A stretch of DNA of 43,191 bases. Origin: JBEIJQ01 sp040380145. Lineage in GTDB: Bacteria; Bacteroidota; Bacteroidia; Chitinophagales; Saprospiraceae. Of the stretch, positions 1 through 7,607 are shown in pieces. How positions within the stretch are numbered: the first letter of the stretch is position 1; each line of letters begins with the position of its first letter. The notes beneath the pieces are model-generated. The model was not told where the DNA came from. It saw only the letters and a list, made by a program, of their open reading frames with translations, and ran no database searches. A program made the position numbers and the translations under genes. Location: positions 1 through 43,191 of the forward strand of contig JBEIJQ010000006.1 in NCBI GenBank assembly GCA_040380145.1. Reading direction: 5' to 3'.

Positions 1-642
1 GGCGAGTGTACCGGCGTGGACGGATCCGGATTTTTCGACGGCCTGCTCGACGAGTTGTATGTGTACAGCCGGGCGCTGGATCCCGAGGAAATCCTGGAAA
101 TGTACGAAGCCCTGGCCCCCGACCGCATCGTCACTTTGGACGCCATTATTTTTCAAGGACAGAGCATCAACACCCTGGCCACCAATACCTGTGCAACCGA
201 CATCGCTTGGGTGCCCGGAGCCGGCACGAGTGACTCCACGATATTGGAGCCGGAGCTGAGCCCTTTTCAGAGCACACGGTACCGGGCATATTTCACGGAC
301 GCCTATGGATGTACCACTTTCGACTCGTTGTACATCCAAGTGCTCGACCCCGACAGTTTTCCGTGCAACCGCTTGTTGGTGCCAACGGCTTTTACGCCGA
401 ATGCCGACGGCTTGAACGATGCGCTGCGGATTTCCAATGCGCCGGTCATAGATGAACTGCTGGCTTTCGAAGTGTATGATCGTTGGGGCAACCGTGTTTT
501 TGTCACCGAAGATCTCAACGGCTCTTGGGACGGCAACTATGGAGGTTCGCCCATCAACCCCGGCACCTACCTATGGAGGGTCAATTACCGGTGCAATGGC
601 CGCGAAAACGTATCGATGGGCGAAGTCACCCTGATCCGATGA
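1..642 (+). CDS. Secreted LamG / CHU_C-domain protein, 3' part
   Basis: This is the C-terminal part of a gene that begins before the window; the frame is open from base 1. The first ~35 residues (around FFDGLLDELYVYSRAL) look like the last strands of a LamG/concanavalin A-like lectin domain. The final ~90 residues start with VPTAFTPNADGLND and contain VYDRWGNRVF, SWDG and PGTYLWRV, the hallmarks of the gliding-motility-associated C-terminal domain (CHU_C family). In Bacteroidota this domain is a type B sorting signal for the type IX secretion system, so the product is inferred to be exported to the surface or medium. The stop codon overlaps the start of tsaE (ATGA). The N-terminal architecture and ligand cannot be seen. 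Confidence 0.85.
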   Translation, partial: GECTGVDGSGFFDGLLDELYVYSRALDPEEILEMYEALAPDRIVTLDAIIFQGQSINTLATNTCATDIAWVPGAGTSDSTILEPELSPFQSTRYRAYFTDAYGCTTFDSLYIQVLDPDSFPCNRLLVPTAFTPNADGLNDALRISNAPVIDELLAFEVYDRWGNRVFVTEDLNGSWDGNYGGSPINPGTYLWRVNYRCNGRENVSMGEVTLIR

Positions 643-1067
643 ATGTTGCAGAAAAAGTGTGGACGGCGGCAGATGAAAACGAACTGCCCCGCATAGCTGC
701 CGAGCTGCTCGAATGGGCCGGCGAACGCCGGAAAATGGCATTTTTCGGCCAAATGGGTGCGGGAAAGACTACCCTTATCCGCCACCTGTGCGAAAACTTA
801 GGCTGTACGGAAACCGCCAGCAGCCCCACTTTCGCTTTGGTACAGACCTATCCTTGTCCCGGTGGAAAAGTCAGTCACCTCGACTTGTACCGCTTGCGCG
901 ACGCCCGTGAGGCCTTCGAGGCCGGCATCGCCGAGATAATCTGGGAAGAGGGCCATTCTTTTGTGGAATGGCCCGAAACCGTTTTGGAATGGATGCCGCC
1001 GGATTTTGTATCGGTGCGGATCGAAACCATGGAAAACGGTTCAGCCCGTACCATAACCGCGGGCTGA
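639..1067 (+). CDS. tsaE: tRNA threonylcarbamoyladenosine biosynthesis ATPase TsaE
   Basis: A 142-residue protein starting at the ATG that overlaps the stop of the preceding gene; the frame is open further upstream but that part has no similarity to the family. TsaE is the P-loop ATPase that works with TsaB and TsaD in the universal t6A modification of ANN-decoding tRNAs. Visible motifs are the Walker A GQMGAGKTT, the switch-like SSPTF, HLDLYR and the EWPE near the C-terminus, in the order and spacing of the family, and the length is normal (~140-150). The 3' end of the gene is also one arm of a long hairpin that probably terminates transcription. Confidence 0.93.
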   Translation: MNVAEKVWTAADENELPRIAAELLEWAGERRKMAFFGQMGAGKTTLIRHLCENLGCTETASSPTFALVQTYPCPGGKVSHLDLYRLRDAREAFEAGIAEIIWEEGHSFVEWPETVLEWMPPDFVSVRIETMENGSARTITAG

Positions 1068-1076
1068 ACCGTTTTC
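1032..1076. terminator. Bidirectional terminator hairpin overlapping the tsaE 3' end
   Basis: GAAAACGGTTCAGCCC (1032-1047) is followed by its exact reverse complement at 1061-1076, giving a perfect 16-bp stem, extendable by one pair, with a loop of about 11-13 bases. The A-rich and T-rich stem ends make it usable in both directions. It lies between the convergent tsaE and SlyD-like genes, and most of the left arm is tsaE coding sequence. Confidence 0.75.
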
Positions 1077-1083
1077 AGTCCGA

Positions 1084-1581
1084 TCAGTGGTGGTCGTGCA
1101 TGCCGTCGTGGTGCACGTGGCCGTGTTCGATCTCCGAGGGATGGGCCTCGCGGACGTGCACGATCTCGACGGAGAACCAGAGGTTTTTGCCCGCCATGGG
1201 ATGGTTGAAGTCCATCATGACGCCTTCTTCGGTGAGCATTTTCACGATTCCGCGGAGCATCATGCCGTCCTCGCCGCGCATCGGGATCACGTTGCCGATC
1301 TGCAGCAAATCATCGTGCCCGGCGAAGGTATCGCGGGGGATTTCCACGACGGCCTCTTCGATGAGCGGACCATAGGCTTCTTCGGCGACGATGCCGAATG
1401 AGAATTTTTCGCCGGCGCTGCGTCCTTCGAGGTTGCGCTCGAATTCGGGCAGCATTTGACCGATGCCGCTCAAAAAGACCAATGGGCTGTCGGCTTCGGT
1501 TTTTTCGACAAAAGTACCTTCGGCATCGTTTTCGCGGAGTTCGTACAGCAGTTCGACCACTGCATTTTTGGAAATCACCAT
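1084..1581 (-). CDS. FKBP-type peptidyl-prolyl isomerase, SlyD-like
   Basis: A 165-residue protein of the SlyD/FkpA-like FKBP group, which catalyses cis-trans isomerisation of prolyl bonds and acts as a cytoplasmic folding helper. The N-terminal FKBP half contains the PLVFLSGIGQMLPEFE strand-turn and the GEKFSFGI and AYGP segments; an IF (insert-in-flap) chaperone region follows, and then DFNHPMAGKNLWFSVEIV closes the FKBP fold. The last 13 residues are histidine-rich (HGHVHHDGMHDHH), as in metal-binding SlyD tails, which suggests Ni/Zn binding. It starts at the ATG directly downstream (in its own direction) of the tRNA-Met terminator. Confidence 0.88.
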   Translation of the reverse strand: MVISKNAVVELLYELRENDAEGTFVEKTEADSPLVFLSGIGQMLPEFERNLEGRSAGEKFSFGIVAEEAYGPLIEEAVVEIPRDTFAGHDDLLQIGNVIPMRGEDGMMLRGIVKMLTEEGVMMDFNHPMAGKNLWFSVEIVHVREAHPSEIEHGHVHHDGMHDHH

Positions 1582-1599
1582 GGGAAAAAGAAAAAATCG

Positions 1600-1635
1600 G
1601 TAAAAAGAAAAACTCCCGCACAGATGTGCGGGAGT
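1600..1635 (-). terminator. Rho-independent terminator of tRNA-Met
   Basis: On the minus strand ACTCCCGCAC pairs perfectly with GTGCGGGAGT across a four-base loop (1612-1635), and the stem is followed by a run of T residues broken by one C (1600-1611). This is a textbook intrinsic terminator. It lies 9 bases beyond the tRNA-Met gene and ahead of the SlyD-like gene. Confidence 0.88.
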
Positions 1636-1643
1636 AGAGAAAG

Positions 1644-1717
1644 TAGCGTGGGAGAGATTTGAACTCTCGACCTCAGGATTATGAATCCTGCGCTCTAACC
1701 GACTGAGCTACCACGCC
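1644..1717 (-). tRNA. tRNA-Met (anticodon CAU)
   Basis: The minus strand folds into a cloverleaf. The acceptor arm GGCGTGG pairs with CCACGCT, with G-U at the first pair. The D-arm region contains AGCTCAGTCGGTTAGAGC, the anticodon arm is CAGGA-TTCATAA-TCCTG and the T arm is GAGAG-TTCAAAT-CTCTC. The anticodon CAU and the overall sequence resemble elongator tRNA-Met of Bacteroidota; a lysidine-modified tRNA-Ile2 also has CAU and cannot be fully excluded by eye. The CCA end is not encoded. Confidence 0.93.
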
Positions 1718-1796
1718 TTGTCATTCATTGTGGGCGCAAAGATAGCAAAAAATCGAAACGGCGAAATTCCGGGGCGATTTTTTCCGAAAAAAATGG

Positions 1797-2336
1797 TCAG
1801 TTTTCGTTCAGCCGGATGAGGGCGAAAAGGCTGTAGTTGATGATATCCTGATAGTTGGCTGCTGCTCCTTCGGAGGCGAGGGTACGACCGTCGTTGTCCT
1901 CGATCTGCCGGATGCGGTATATTTTGCTCAGCACCATATCGGTGAGGGAGCTGATCCGCATTTCGCGCCAGATTTCGCCGTAGTCGTGGTTTTTGGCCAA
2001 CATCAGCTCCCGGGTTTCGGCCAGCACGCGGTCGTAATGGGCAAGGGCGTTTTCCGGATCGAGCTCCAATGGTGCATCGCCGGGCAGGGACAGTTGCACC
2101 AGGGCTATCAGGCTATAATTGACCAGTCCGATGTATTCGCCCTCGACGCTGTCGGCCACTTTTTGCACGCCGGACTCTTCGATGTTTCGGATGCGGGTGG
2201 CTTTGATCAGCAGCTGGTCGGTCAGGGAAGACGGACGCAGGATGCGCCAGTTGGTGCCGTAATCCGCCATTTTTTTGCGGAAAAGTTCGCGGCAACGTGC
2301 GCTTTGGGCATTGTATTGGGCCAAGGTGTCTTGCAT
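1797..2336 (-). CDS. DUF1599 (nucleotide modification-associated domain 1) protein, internally duplicated
   Basis: A 179-residue protein of the DUF1599/Nmad1 family. Two homologous halves are visible: KMADYGTNWRILRPSSLTDQ, then KATRIRNIEE and NYSLIALVQL; and later KNHDYGEIWREMRISSLTDM, then KIYRIRQIED and NYSLFALIRL. Each half therefore carries the DYG-W-R-SSLTD motif and the terminal helix once. Related domains occur in phage operons for modified nucleotides, but the bacterial copies have no established reaction, so no function is assigned. It lies 14 bases downstream of miaE and probably shares its transcript. Confidence 0.82.
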   Translation of the reverse strand: MQDTLAQYNAQSARCRELFRKKMADYGTNWRILRPSSLTDQLLIKATRIRNIEESGVQKVADSVEGEYIGLVNYSLIALVQLSLPGDAPLELDPENALAHYDRVLAETRELMLAKNHDYGEIWREMRISSLTDMVLSKIYRIRQIEDNDGRTLASEGAAANYQDIINYSLFALIRLNEN

Positions 2337-2350
2337 GGGGAAAAGAAAGA

Positions 2351-2950
2351 TCAGTGCATGCGGTCGCCGCGCGCGGGAAGGGATTTGACGACTTCGGATT
2401 CGTAGGCCAGATATTCGCGCCAGCGCTGTTTGACGGTCTCGACCGGCAGGTAGGTTTTGGCCAACTGGAGGAACAAGCGGTAGTGGCCGGCCTCGGAGAT
2501 CATGAACTTATGGTAAAATTCTTGGAGATATTCGTCTTGCAATCCGACGGAGAGCAAGCGGAAGCGTTCGCAACTGCGGGCCTCGATCAGGGCGCAGACC
2601 AACAGTTTTTCGAGCAGGCCCTCGTCCCGGGTTCCGCCTTTTTTTTGGAAAGCCAGCAGCGCGTTCACATATTCGTCGCGGCGCTGGGGACCGAGTTTCA
2701 GGCCCCGGCGATCCAGTTCGCGCAGCACGGCGCGGAAATGCCCCCACTCCTCGGTCACGATAGGGGCCAATTTGCGCACGAGCAGTTCCTTTTCGGGATA
2801 CCGCTGGATGATGGAAATGCAGGATGTGGCCGCCTTTTGTTCGCAATAAGCGTGGTCGGTGAGGATTTCTTCCAGGCTGATGGCCGCCAAGTCCACCCAT
2901 CGGGGATCGGTCGGCAGTCGCAATCCGAGCGGTTTTTTTTCTATGGGCAT
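2351..2950 (-). CDS. miaE: tRNA 2-methylthio-N6-isopentenyladenosine-37 hydroxylase MiaE
   Basis: A 199-residue protein matching the MiaE family, a ferritin-like non-haem diiron monooxygenase that hydroxylates the isopentenyl group of ms2i6A at tRNA position 37. The expected four-helix carboxylate/histidine ligand pattern is visible in order: LTDHAYCEQKAA, EEWGHFRAVL, EARSCERFRLL and SEAGHYRLFL, giving two ExxH-type pairs and lone glutamates. Length is close to the usual ~200. It starts 7 bases after the stop of the SH3 lipoprotein and is followed closely by the DUF1599 gene. Confidence 0.9.
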   Translation of the reverse strand: MPIEKKPLGLRLPTDPRWVDLAAISLEEILTDHAYCEQKAATSCISIIQRYPEKELLVRKLAPIVTEEWGHFRAVLRELDRRGLKLGPQRRDEYVNALLAFQKKGGTRDEGLLEKLLVCALIEARSCERFRLLSVGLQDEYLQEFYHKFMISEAGHYRLFLQLAKTYLPVETVKQRWREYLAYESEVVKSLPARGDRMH

Positions 2951-2957
2951 AAAAGGA

Positions 2958-4229
2958 TCAGTCTTTGGGGCGGTTTTTCATTTGTTGTTGGATATACTGT
3001 TCGACGCTCTTGTCGCGGACGAAACCGTTTTTGGAAAGCAGATCGTACAGGCCTGAAATGGATTGTACCAGCTCGGTCTTGTCCGGCCTCGATTGCATCC
3101 ATTGATAGGCGCTCTTGAAGTCGGGTTCGAGTTTCCTGCCGGTATGGGCATCTGAATAAGAACGGCTGTTGTCCAACCCGTTGAACAACATGTCGCGATA
3201 ATTCCATTTGTACCAATCGGCATTTTTTGACAACACAAAATCAGGATTTTCTTGAACAAAAGCTTCCCAAACGAGCGCCCTTTGTGCGAGAGTGGTTGCC
3301 GAAATCGATAATTGTGCATCGTCGGCGAAAGGCGCTGTTTGTTCGATGGCTTCAAGATCCGTGTATTTTTTCATCGCATTAGACAATGAAGGCCTCAACC
3401 GTTCAGCGATGCGCCGGACATCTCGTTCCACATAAAGGGATCCTTCTCCATAGGTCATCGTGAAATAATTGTCATACAGCCGCTTGGTGTATGGATTGCG
3501 CTCCATTTTAGGTCCCGAACCACCCTCGTCCAATGCCCATATTTCATCTTGGAAGCGATCCAGATCGGTCACGGTCAACTTTGCTTCTCGATCGAACACC
3601 GCGTTGATTTCCATTTCCATATCGGAATAAAACGGCCCCAGTAATTCATAGCCGGCATCGGCGGTGGCGCCGTTTGACGAAGAGAAAATTTCTTCGAACA
3701 AAGCCAAGGCCCGACCGGAAGATTCCGGTTTTTTTTTGGGCAGGGCCGCCAGTTGTGTGGAAAATTGGGACAATTTGGCCTCGTCAATGTTTTCGGATCG
3801 GCCACCGGCGATTGGGGACGCCTCTTTTCGCAATCCACCGCCGAAGAGCCAGCCTTCTTTTCCGTCGGCAGTTCTCACCCGATGCCACGGTTCGTTGTAC
3901 TCGACGCCGCGCAGAACGATGCGGTCGCTCTGCTCGGAGGTTTCGCCCAAATACACCACGGATTGGCCTTGCTTGAGAAGGAGCAATACCTGGGATCCAA
4001 TTTGCGTGGGCTTGTCGCGCAGACTGAGATTGTCCACCACGACTTTGTAACGGACCACGGTTTCCTCCGGGGAAGGGTTTTCGGCTGTGGCGGATTCGGT
4101 CGGCCCTTCGTTTTTACAGGCCGCGAAGCCAATCATCAGACCCAGCAGCCCCCAAAAAAGACCGCGGAGGATAGGAGCAAACGTATTCAAAAGAAAAATT
4201 TGGCTAAGGGGGAAAGAAAAGATGACCAA
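2958..4229 (-). CDS. SH3-domain lipoprotein
   Basis: A predicted lipoprotein of up to 423 residues. The N-terminus is hydrophobic and ends in GFAAC followed by KNEG, a plausible though imperfect lipobox. An acidic linker leads to a bacterial SH3-like domain (about residues 60-130, with VVDNLSLRDKPTQIG, LLLLKQGQSVVYLG and GKEGWLFGG). The remaining ~290 residues are helical and not recognised. The start is uncertain: position 4229 is a TTG, and a second TTG at 4190 would give a more usual 24-residue signal sequence; there is no convincing ribosome binding site for either. It probably heads an operon with miaE and the DUF1599 gene. Confidence 0.75.
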   Translation of the reverse strand: MVIFSFPLSQIFLLNTFAPILRGLFWGLLGLMIGFAACKNEGPTESATAENPSPEETVVRYKVVVDNLSLRDKPTQIGSQVLLLLKQGQSVVYLGETSEQSDRIVLRGVEYNEPWHRVRTADGKEGWLFGGGLRKEASPIAGGRSENIDEAKLSQFSTQLAALPKKKPESSGRALALFEEIFSSSNGATADAGYELLGPFYSDMEMEINAVFDREAKLTVTDLDRFQDEIWALDEGGSGPKMERNPYTKRLYDNYFTMTYGEGSLYVERDVRRIAERLRPSLSNAMKKYTDLEAIEQTAPFADDAQLSISATTLAQRALVWEAFVQENPDFVLSKNADWYKWNYRDMLFNGLDNSRSYSDAHTGRKLEPDFKSAYQWMQSRPDKTELVQSISGLYDLLSKNGFVRDKSVEQYIQQQMKNRPKD

Positions 4230-4580
4230 GGGTTACTACGAGCCTCAAAATTAACCAAGATCGGACAATTCGATTTCAAGGCACAAGCACTTTTTTTCAA
4301 GAGCAAACATAAACCCGGGCAGAATGGTCATCAGACTTTTTTGATCTGCTCAATTTGGGTCTTTTTTAGACTTTTTTCAGCGGCAGCGTTTGGGCGGTTT
4401 GCACAGGATTTTGTTTCTTGATTTTTTCTTTTTTGCTGAGAAAAAAAAGAAAAAGAGGCCAAAGTATATCCAGATCGAATCCGGCGAAAAGAGCGACAGA
4501 AAATCGATGCCCCCCAATGTTCGTTTTGGGGCTATATTTGTGCCGCATTGAAACATTCACCCCAATCCAGAGCGATTTCT
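4230..4580. other. Intergenic region between divergent genes
   Basis: About 350 bases separate the leftward SH3 lipoprotein gene from rightward pruA. I see no credible gene; the short open frames here lack family resemblance and are interrupted by A/T runs. The region holds a T-rich/A-rich segment near 4420-4455 that could form an all A-U hairpin around GCTGAG, and a Bacteroidota-type promoter box at 4533-4540 facing pruA. Confidence 0.6.
4533..4540 (+). promoter_or_regulatory. Candidate -7 promoter box for pruA
   Basis: TATATTTG matches the Bacteroidota sigma-ABfr -7 consensus TAnnTTTG and lies 40 bases before the pruA ATG. This predicts a start of transcription near 4546 and a short leader. 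No clear TTTG -33 box sits at the usual distance. Confidence 0.5.
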
Positions 4581-6209
4581 ATGTCCGCACATTTCAACGT
4601 CCCCAAGCCAATCAATGAACCCGTGCTCGGCTATGCTCCCGGCAGTCCCGAACGGGCCGCGCTGAAAAACGCCCTCAACCAGTTCAAGAGCGCACAGGCC
4701 GACATCCCGATGCACATCGGCGGCAAAGAGGTGCGGACCGGCGACCACCACATCATGCGCCCGCCCCATGAGATCGCCCATTCCCTGGGCCATTACCACA
4801 AAGGCGATGCAACTCATGTACAAGCTGCGATCGACGCATCGCTGGCCGCCAAAGCCGACTGGGAAAATACGCCTTGGGAACAGCGGGCGGCCATTTTTCT
4901 GAAAGCGGCCGACCTGCTCGCCGGCCCCTATCGCGCCCGGATGAACGCCTCGACCATGCTGGCCCAATCCAAAAACGCATTCCAGGCCGAAATCGACGCC
5001 GCTTGCGAAATGGCCGACTTCTTCCGTTTCAATGTGCAATACTTGACCCAGATACAGGCGGTACAGCCCGACAGCGCTCCCGGCATGTGGAACCGTTTGG
5101 AATACCGCCCGCTCGAAGGGTTCGTGCTGGCGGTCACGCCCTTCAATTTCACCTCCATCGCCGCAAACCTTTGCACGGCTCCTGCCCTGTTGGGCAACAC
5201 CGTGGTGTGGAAACCGGCCGAGACCCAGATCTATTCGGCCCAGGTGATCATGGAACTGCTCATCGAAGCGGGACTGCCCGCCGGAGTGGTCAACCTCATT
5301 TATGCCGACGGACCGCTGGTCGGCGACCTGGCGCTATCTCACCCCGATTTCGCGGGATTGCACTTTACTGGCAGCACGGCCACTTTCCAGCACCTGTGGC
5401 GCACCATCGGCACGAATGTGTCGAAATACCGTTCGTACCCTCGGGTGGTGGGCGAGACCGGCGGCAAAGACTTCGTTTTTGCGCACCCATCCGCCGACGC
5501 CCAAGCCGTGGTGACGGCGCTCAGCCGCGGCGCTTTCGAATACCAGGGACAAAAATGCTCCGCCGCCTCCAGGGCCTACATTCCGCAAAGCCTCTGGAAA
5601 ACGGTCAAGCAAGGCCTCCAAGCCGACATCGAATCCATGCGCATGGGCTCCCCCGAAGATTTCCGCAATTTCATCAACGCGGTCATCGACGAGCGCTCTT
5701 TCGACAAGATCTCCGGCTATCTGTCCAAGGCCAAAAACGACCCCAGCGTGGAAATCGTGGCCGGCGGGGATTACGACAAAAAGGTCGGCTTCTACATCGA
5801 ACCGACCGTCCTGCGCGTGGACAATCCCCAGTATGCCACCATGTGCGAAGAACTTTTCGGACCGGTGCTGACCGTTTATGTGTACGACGACAACAAAGTA
5901 GATGAAACCCTCGAACTGTTGGACAAAACCTCGCCTTACGCTCTGACCGGCGCCGTTTTTGCACAAGACAGATATGCCATAGAGCACATTTCCAAAAAAT
6001 TGCGCCACAGTGCGGGCAATTTTTATATCAACGACAAGCCCACTGGCGCCGTGGTCGGACAGCAGCCTTTCGGCGGGGCCCGTGCATCCGGCACCAACGA
6101 CAAGGCCGGTTCGGTGCTCAACCTCTACCGCTGGCTTTCGCCGCGCACGATCAAGGAGACTTTCAACCCGCCCAAAAACTACCGCTATCCCTTCATGGGG
6201 GCGGAGTAA
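4581..6209 (+). CDS. pruA: L-glutamate gamma-semialdehyde dehydrogenase (1-pyrroline-5-carboxylate dehydrogenase)
   Basis: A 542-residue aldehyde dehydrogenase of the stand-alone P5C dehydrogenase type (usual length ~540). It oxidises glutamate semialdehyde to glutamate with NAD+, the second step of proline catabolism. Catalytic features: the general base in GETGGKD (Glu about 292), the nucleophile in GQKCSAASR (Cys about 326), the cofactor-binding FTGSTATF and the PFNFTSIA segment typical of this subgroup. The C-terminal QPFGGARASGTNDKAG is also characteristic. The ATG at 4581 was preferred over the upstream in-frame start because MSAHFNVPKPINEPVLGYAPGS-type N-termini are conserved. No proline dehydrogenase gene is adjacent. 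Confidence 0.95.
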   Translation: MSAHFNVPKPINEPVLGYAPGSPERAALKNALNQFKSAQADIPMHIGGKEVRTGDHHIMRPPHEIAHSLGHYHKGDATHVQAAIDASLAAKADWENTPWEQRAAIFLKAADLLAGPYRARMNASTMLAQSKNAFQAEIDAACEMADFFRFNVQYLTQIQAVQPDSAPGMWNRLEYRPLEGFVLAVTPFNFTSIAANLCTAPALLGNTVVWKPAETQIYSAQVIMELLIEAGLPAGVVNLIYADGPLVGDLALSHPDFAGLHFTGSTATFQHLWRTIGTNVSKYRSYPRVVGETGGKDFVFAHPSADAQAVVTALSRGAFEYQGQKCSAASRAYIPQSLWKTVKQGLQADIESMRMGSPEDFRNFINAVIDERSFDKISGYLSKAKNDPSVEIVAGGDYDKKVGFYIEPTVLRVDNPQYATMCEELFGPVLTVYVYDDNKVDETLELLDKTSPYALTGAVFAQDRYAIEHISKKLRHSAGNFYINDKPTGAVVGQQPFGGARASGTNDKAGSVLNLYRWLSPRTIKETFNPPKNYRYPFMGAE

Positions 6210-6225
6210 AGGCTCTATCACTGGC

Positions 6226-6260
6226 CCGACGGTCCCGATCCAACGATCGGGACCGTCGGT
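6226..6260 (+). terminator. Terminator hairpin after pruA
   Basis: CCGACGGTCCCGATC (6226-6240) and its perfect reverse complement (6245-6259) form a 15-bp stem with the four-base loop CAAC, followed by TTTG. The stem lies 17 bases after the pruA stop and just before the next gene. The T tract is weak, so termination may be partial. Confidence 0.7.
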
Positions 6261-6270
6261 TTGTCGAACC

Positions 6271-7557
6271 ATGTTCGGGCACCGTATTTTTGTTGTCGAG
6301 CGCTGCAACGGCCGATCGAAGAAATCGCTGTTGTGCGCGTTGTCCGTATGGTTTGCCTTCGCGGCTGCCCTTGCCGGTTGGCTGTCTGCTTGTTCTTCGC
6401 CGGATTTGCGACCGGAGACCTTGAAGCTGGTCGCTTCCCGTCAATTCCCGGCCGCGCCGGACACTTCGTATCTCGGGGTGGCCCGGTTTTCTGAAGGCAC
6501 GGACAAAGTTTGGTGGATGGTGTACAACCGATACGCGGATTCGCCCCAGGTGGTTTTTTACCGGGCTCCCCGTTACGAAGTTTCGCACCGGATCCGTTTT
6601 GACCGCCTGCCGCCCTGCGAAATATCCGGGCTGAGGATAATTGATCCCCAAAACGATGGAAATTGGCTTTTGTGGTTGGACCTGACCTTCGACCACGGCA
6701 CAGTTTACCAAAAAAGGGAAGCCCATATCTTCAGATCTCCCTTCGAAAGCGACGATTGGCAAAAAGTATTGGAAACGGTGACTTACGAGGCCTGGAGCAA
6801 CATCGAAAGTTTCGACTCGCTCGACAATCCGCTGATCCGGCGGAGGATAGGCTTCGATGCGGCGCTCGACGCCGCTCCCGAGGGATTTTGTTTGACCGGC
6901 ACGATCGACGGATTGAAAAACGAGCGGCTATGCTTTGGATGGGACGATGGCCGCGAACAATTTTTGCCGATTGCAAAGGAGCATCTGGTCCGTTTTTCGC
7001 CATCGGACACCGTGGGGCGTGCCCCAAACAAAACCGGCCTGCAGATTAAAAAAATGGATGCGTGGCGCGTACAATGCAACACATGGTCGGTGCTCGACCG
7101 GACTGGGCAACCCGTGGCCTTGCCCGATTTCCTGTCCAAGGCCTTGGAGTGTTCCGACATTGCCTCGATTTCCCCCGATGGGCGGTTCCTTGTGTACGAA
7201 GACAGTTCCAGGAAAAATCTCTGTTTGTACGATTTTGAAAAAAAGCGGAAAAAAGTGCTTTTCTCATACCCGCCTTCCCAAACGGGCATTTCCGATATTC
7301 TGTGGTCTCCGACGGGAAAACGCTTCGGCACTGTGCTGGTCGATCCGTCCGAATATCCGGAGGAAACGTCGGTCCTGCTTTTTTCCCTGAAACCCGACGG
7401 CCACTTTTCTCCCTTGCTCAAACCGGCCAGAGTACCCTTTTCCTGCGATGCGGGCCGCTGTTTTGCCCGGCCCGAGGAAGATTACCGATTCGAATCCGAA
7501 AGCAGTTTCCGTTTTCGGAACGAAAAAAACGGCGGCTTCGAACGCATCGTTTTTTGA
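6271..7557 (+). CDS. Lipoprotein with beta-propeller-like repeats
   Basis: A 428-residue predicted lipoprotein. The N-terminus is basic, then hydrophobic, and ends in LAGWLSAC (Cys about 41), a good lipobox. The body contains loosely repeated four-strand blocks such as SISPDGRFLVYEDSS followed by LCLYDFEKKRKKVLFSYP, then DILWSPTGKRFGTVLVD, which resemble WD40-like/TolB-type propeller blades. No catalytic motif is visible and the family is not recognised. The ATG at 6271 is the only good start; frames upstream overlap pruA. It ends at a strong bidirectional terminator shared with the convergent giant surface gene. Confidence 0.78.
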   Translation: MFGHRIFVVERCNGRSKKSLLCALSVWFAFAAALAGWLSACSSPDLRPETLKLVASRQFPAAPDTSYLGVARFSEGTDKVWWMVYNRYADSPQVVFYRAPRYEVSHRIRFDRLPPCEISGLRIIDPQNDGNWLLWLDLTFDHGTVYQKREAHIFRSPFESDDWQKVLETVTYEAWSNIESFDSLDNPLIRRRIGFDAALDAAPEGFCLTGTIDGLKNERLCFGWDDGREQFLPIAKEHLVRFSPSDTVGRAPNKTGLQIKKMDAWRVQCNTWSVLDRTGQPVALPDFLSKALECSDIASISPDGRFLVYEDSSRKNLCLYDFEKKRKKVLFSYPPSQTGISDILWSPTGKRFGTVLVDPSEYPEETSVLLFSLKPDGHFSPLLKPARVPFSCDAGRCFARPEEDYRFESESSFRFRNEKNGGFERIVF

Positions 7558-7571
7558 CCGGGACTGAAAAA

Positions 7572-7607
7572 AAAACGGGACAAAGCTCAGTTGCTTTGTC
7601 CCGTTTT
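7572..7607. terminator. Bidirectional intrinsic terminator
   Basis: AAAACGGGACAAAGC (7572-7586) and its exact complement (7593-7607) form a 15-bp stem with a six-base loop. The A run on the left and T run on the right let it act for both the rightward lipoprotein gene, which ends 14 bases before it, and the leftward giant surface gene, which ends three bases after it. Confidence 0.9.

Noticed and set aside
4366..4560. A 64-codon minus-strand frame in the pruA upstream region
   Set aside because: It consists largely of translated A/T runs (Lys, Phe, Leu), overlaps the likely pruA promoter and resembles no family.
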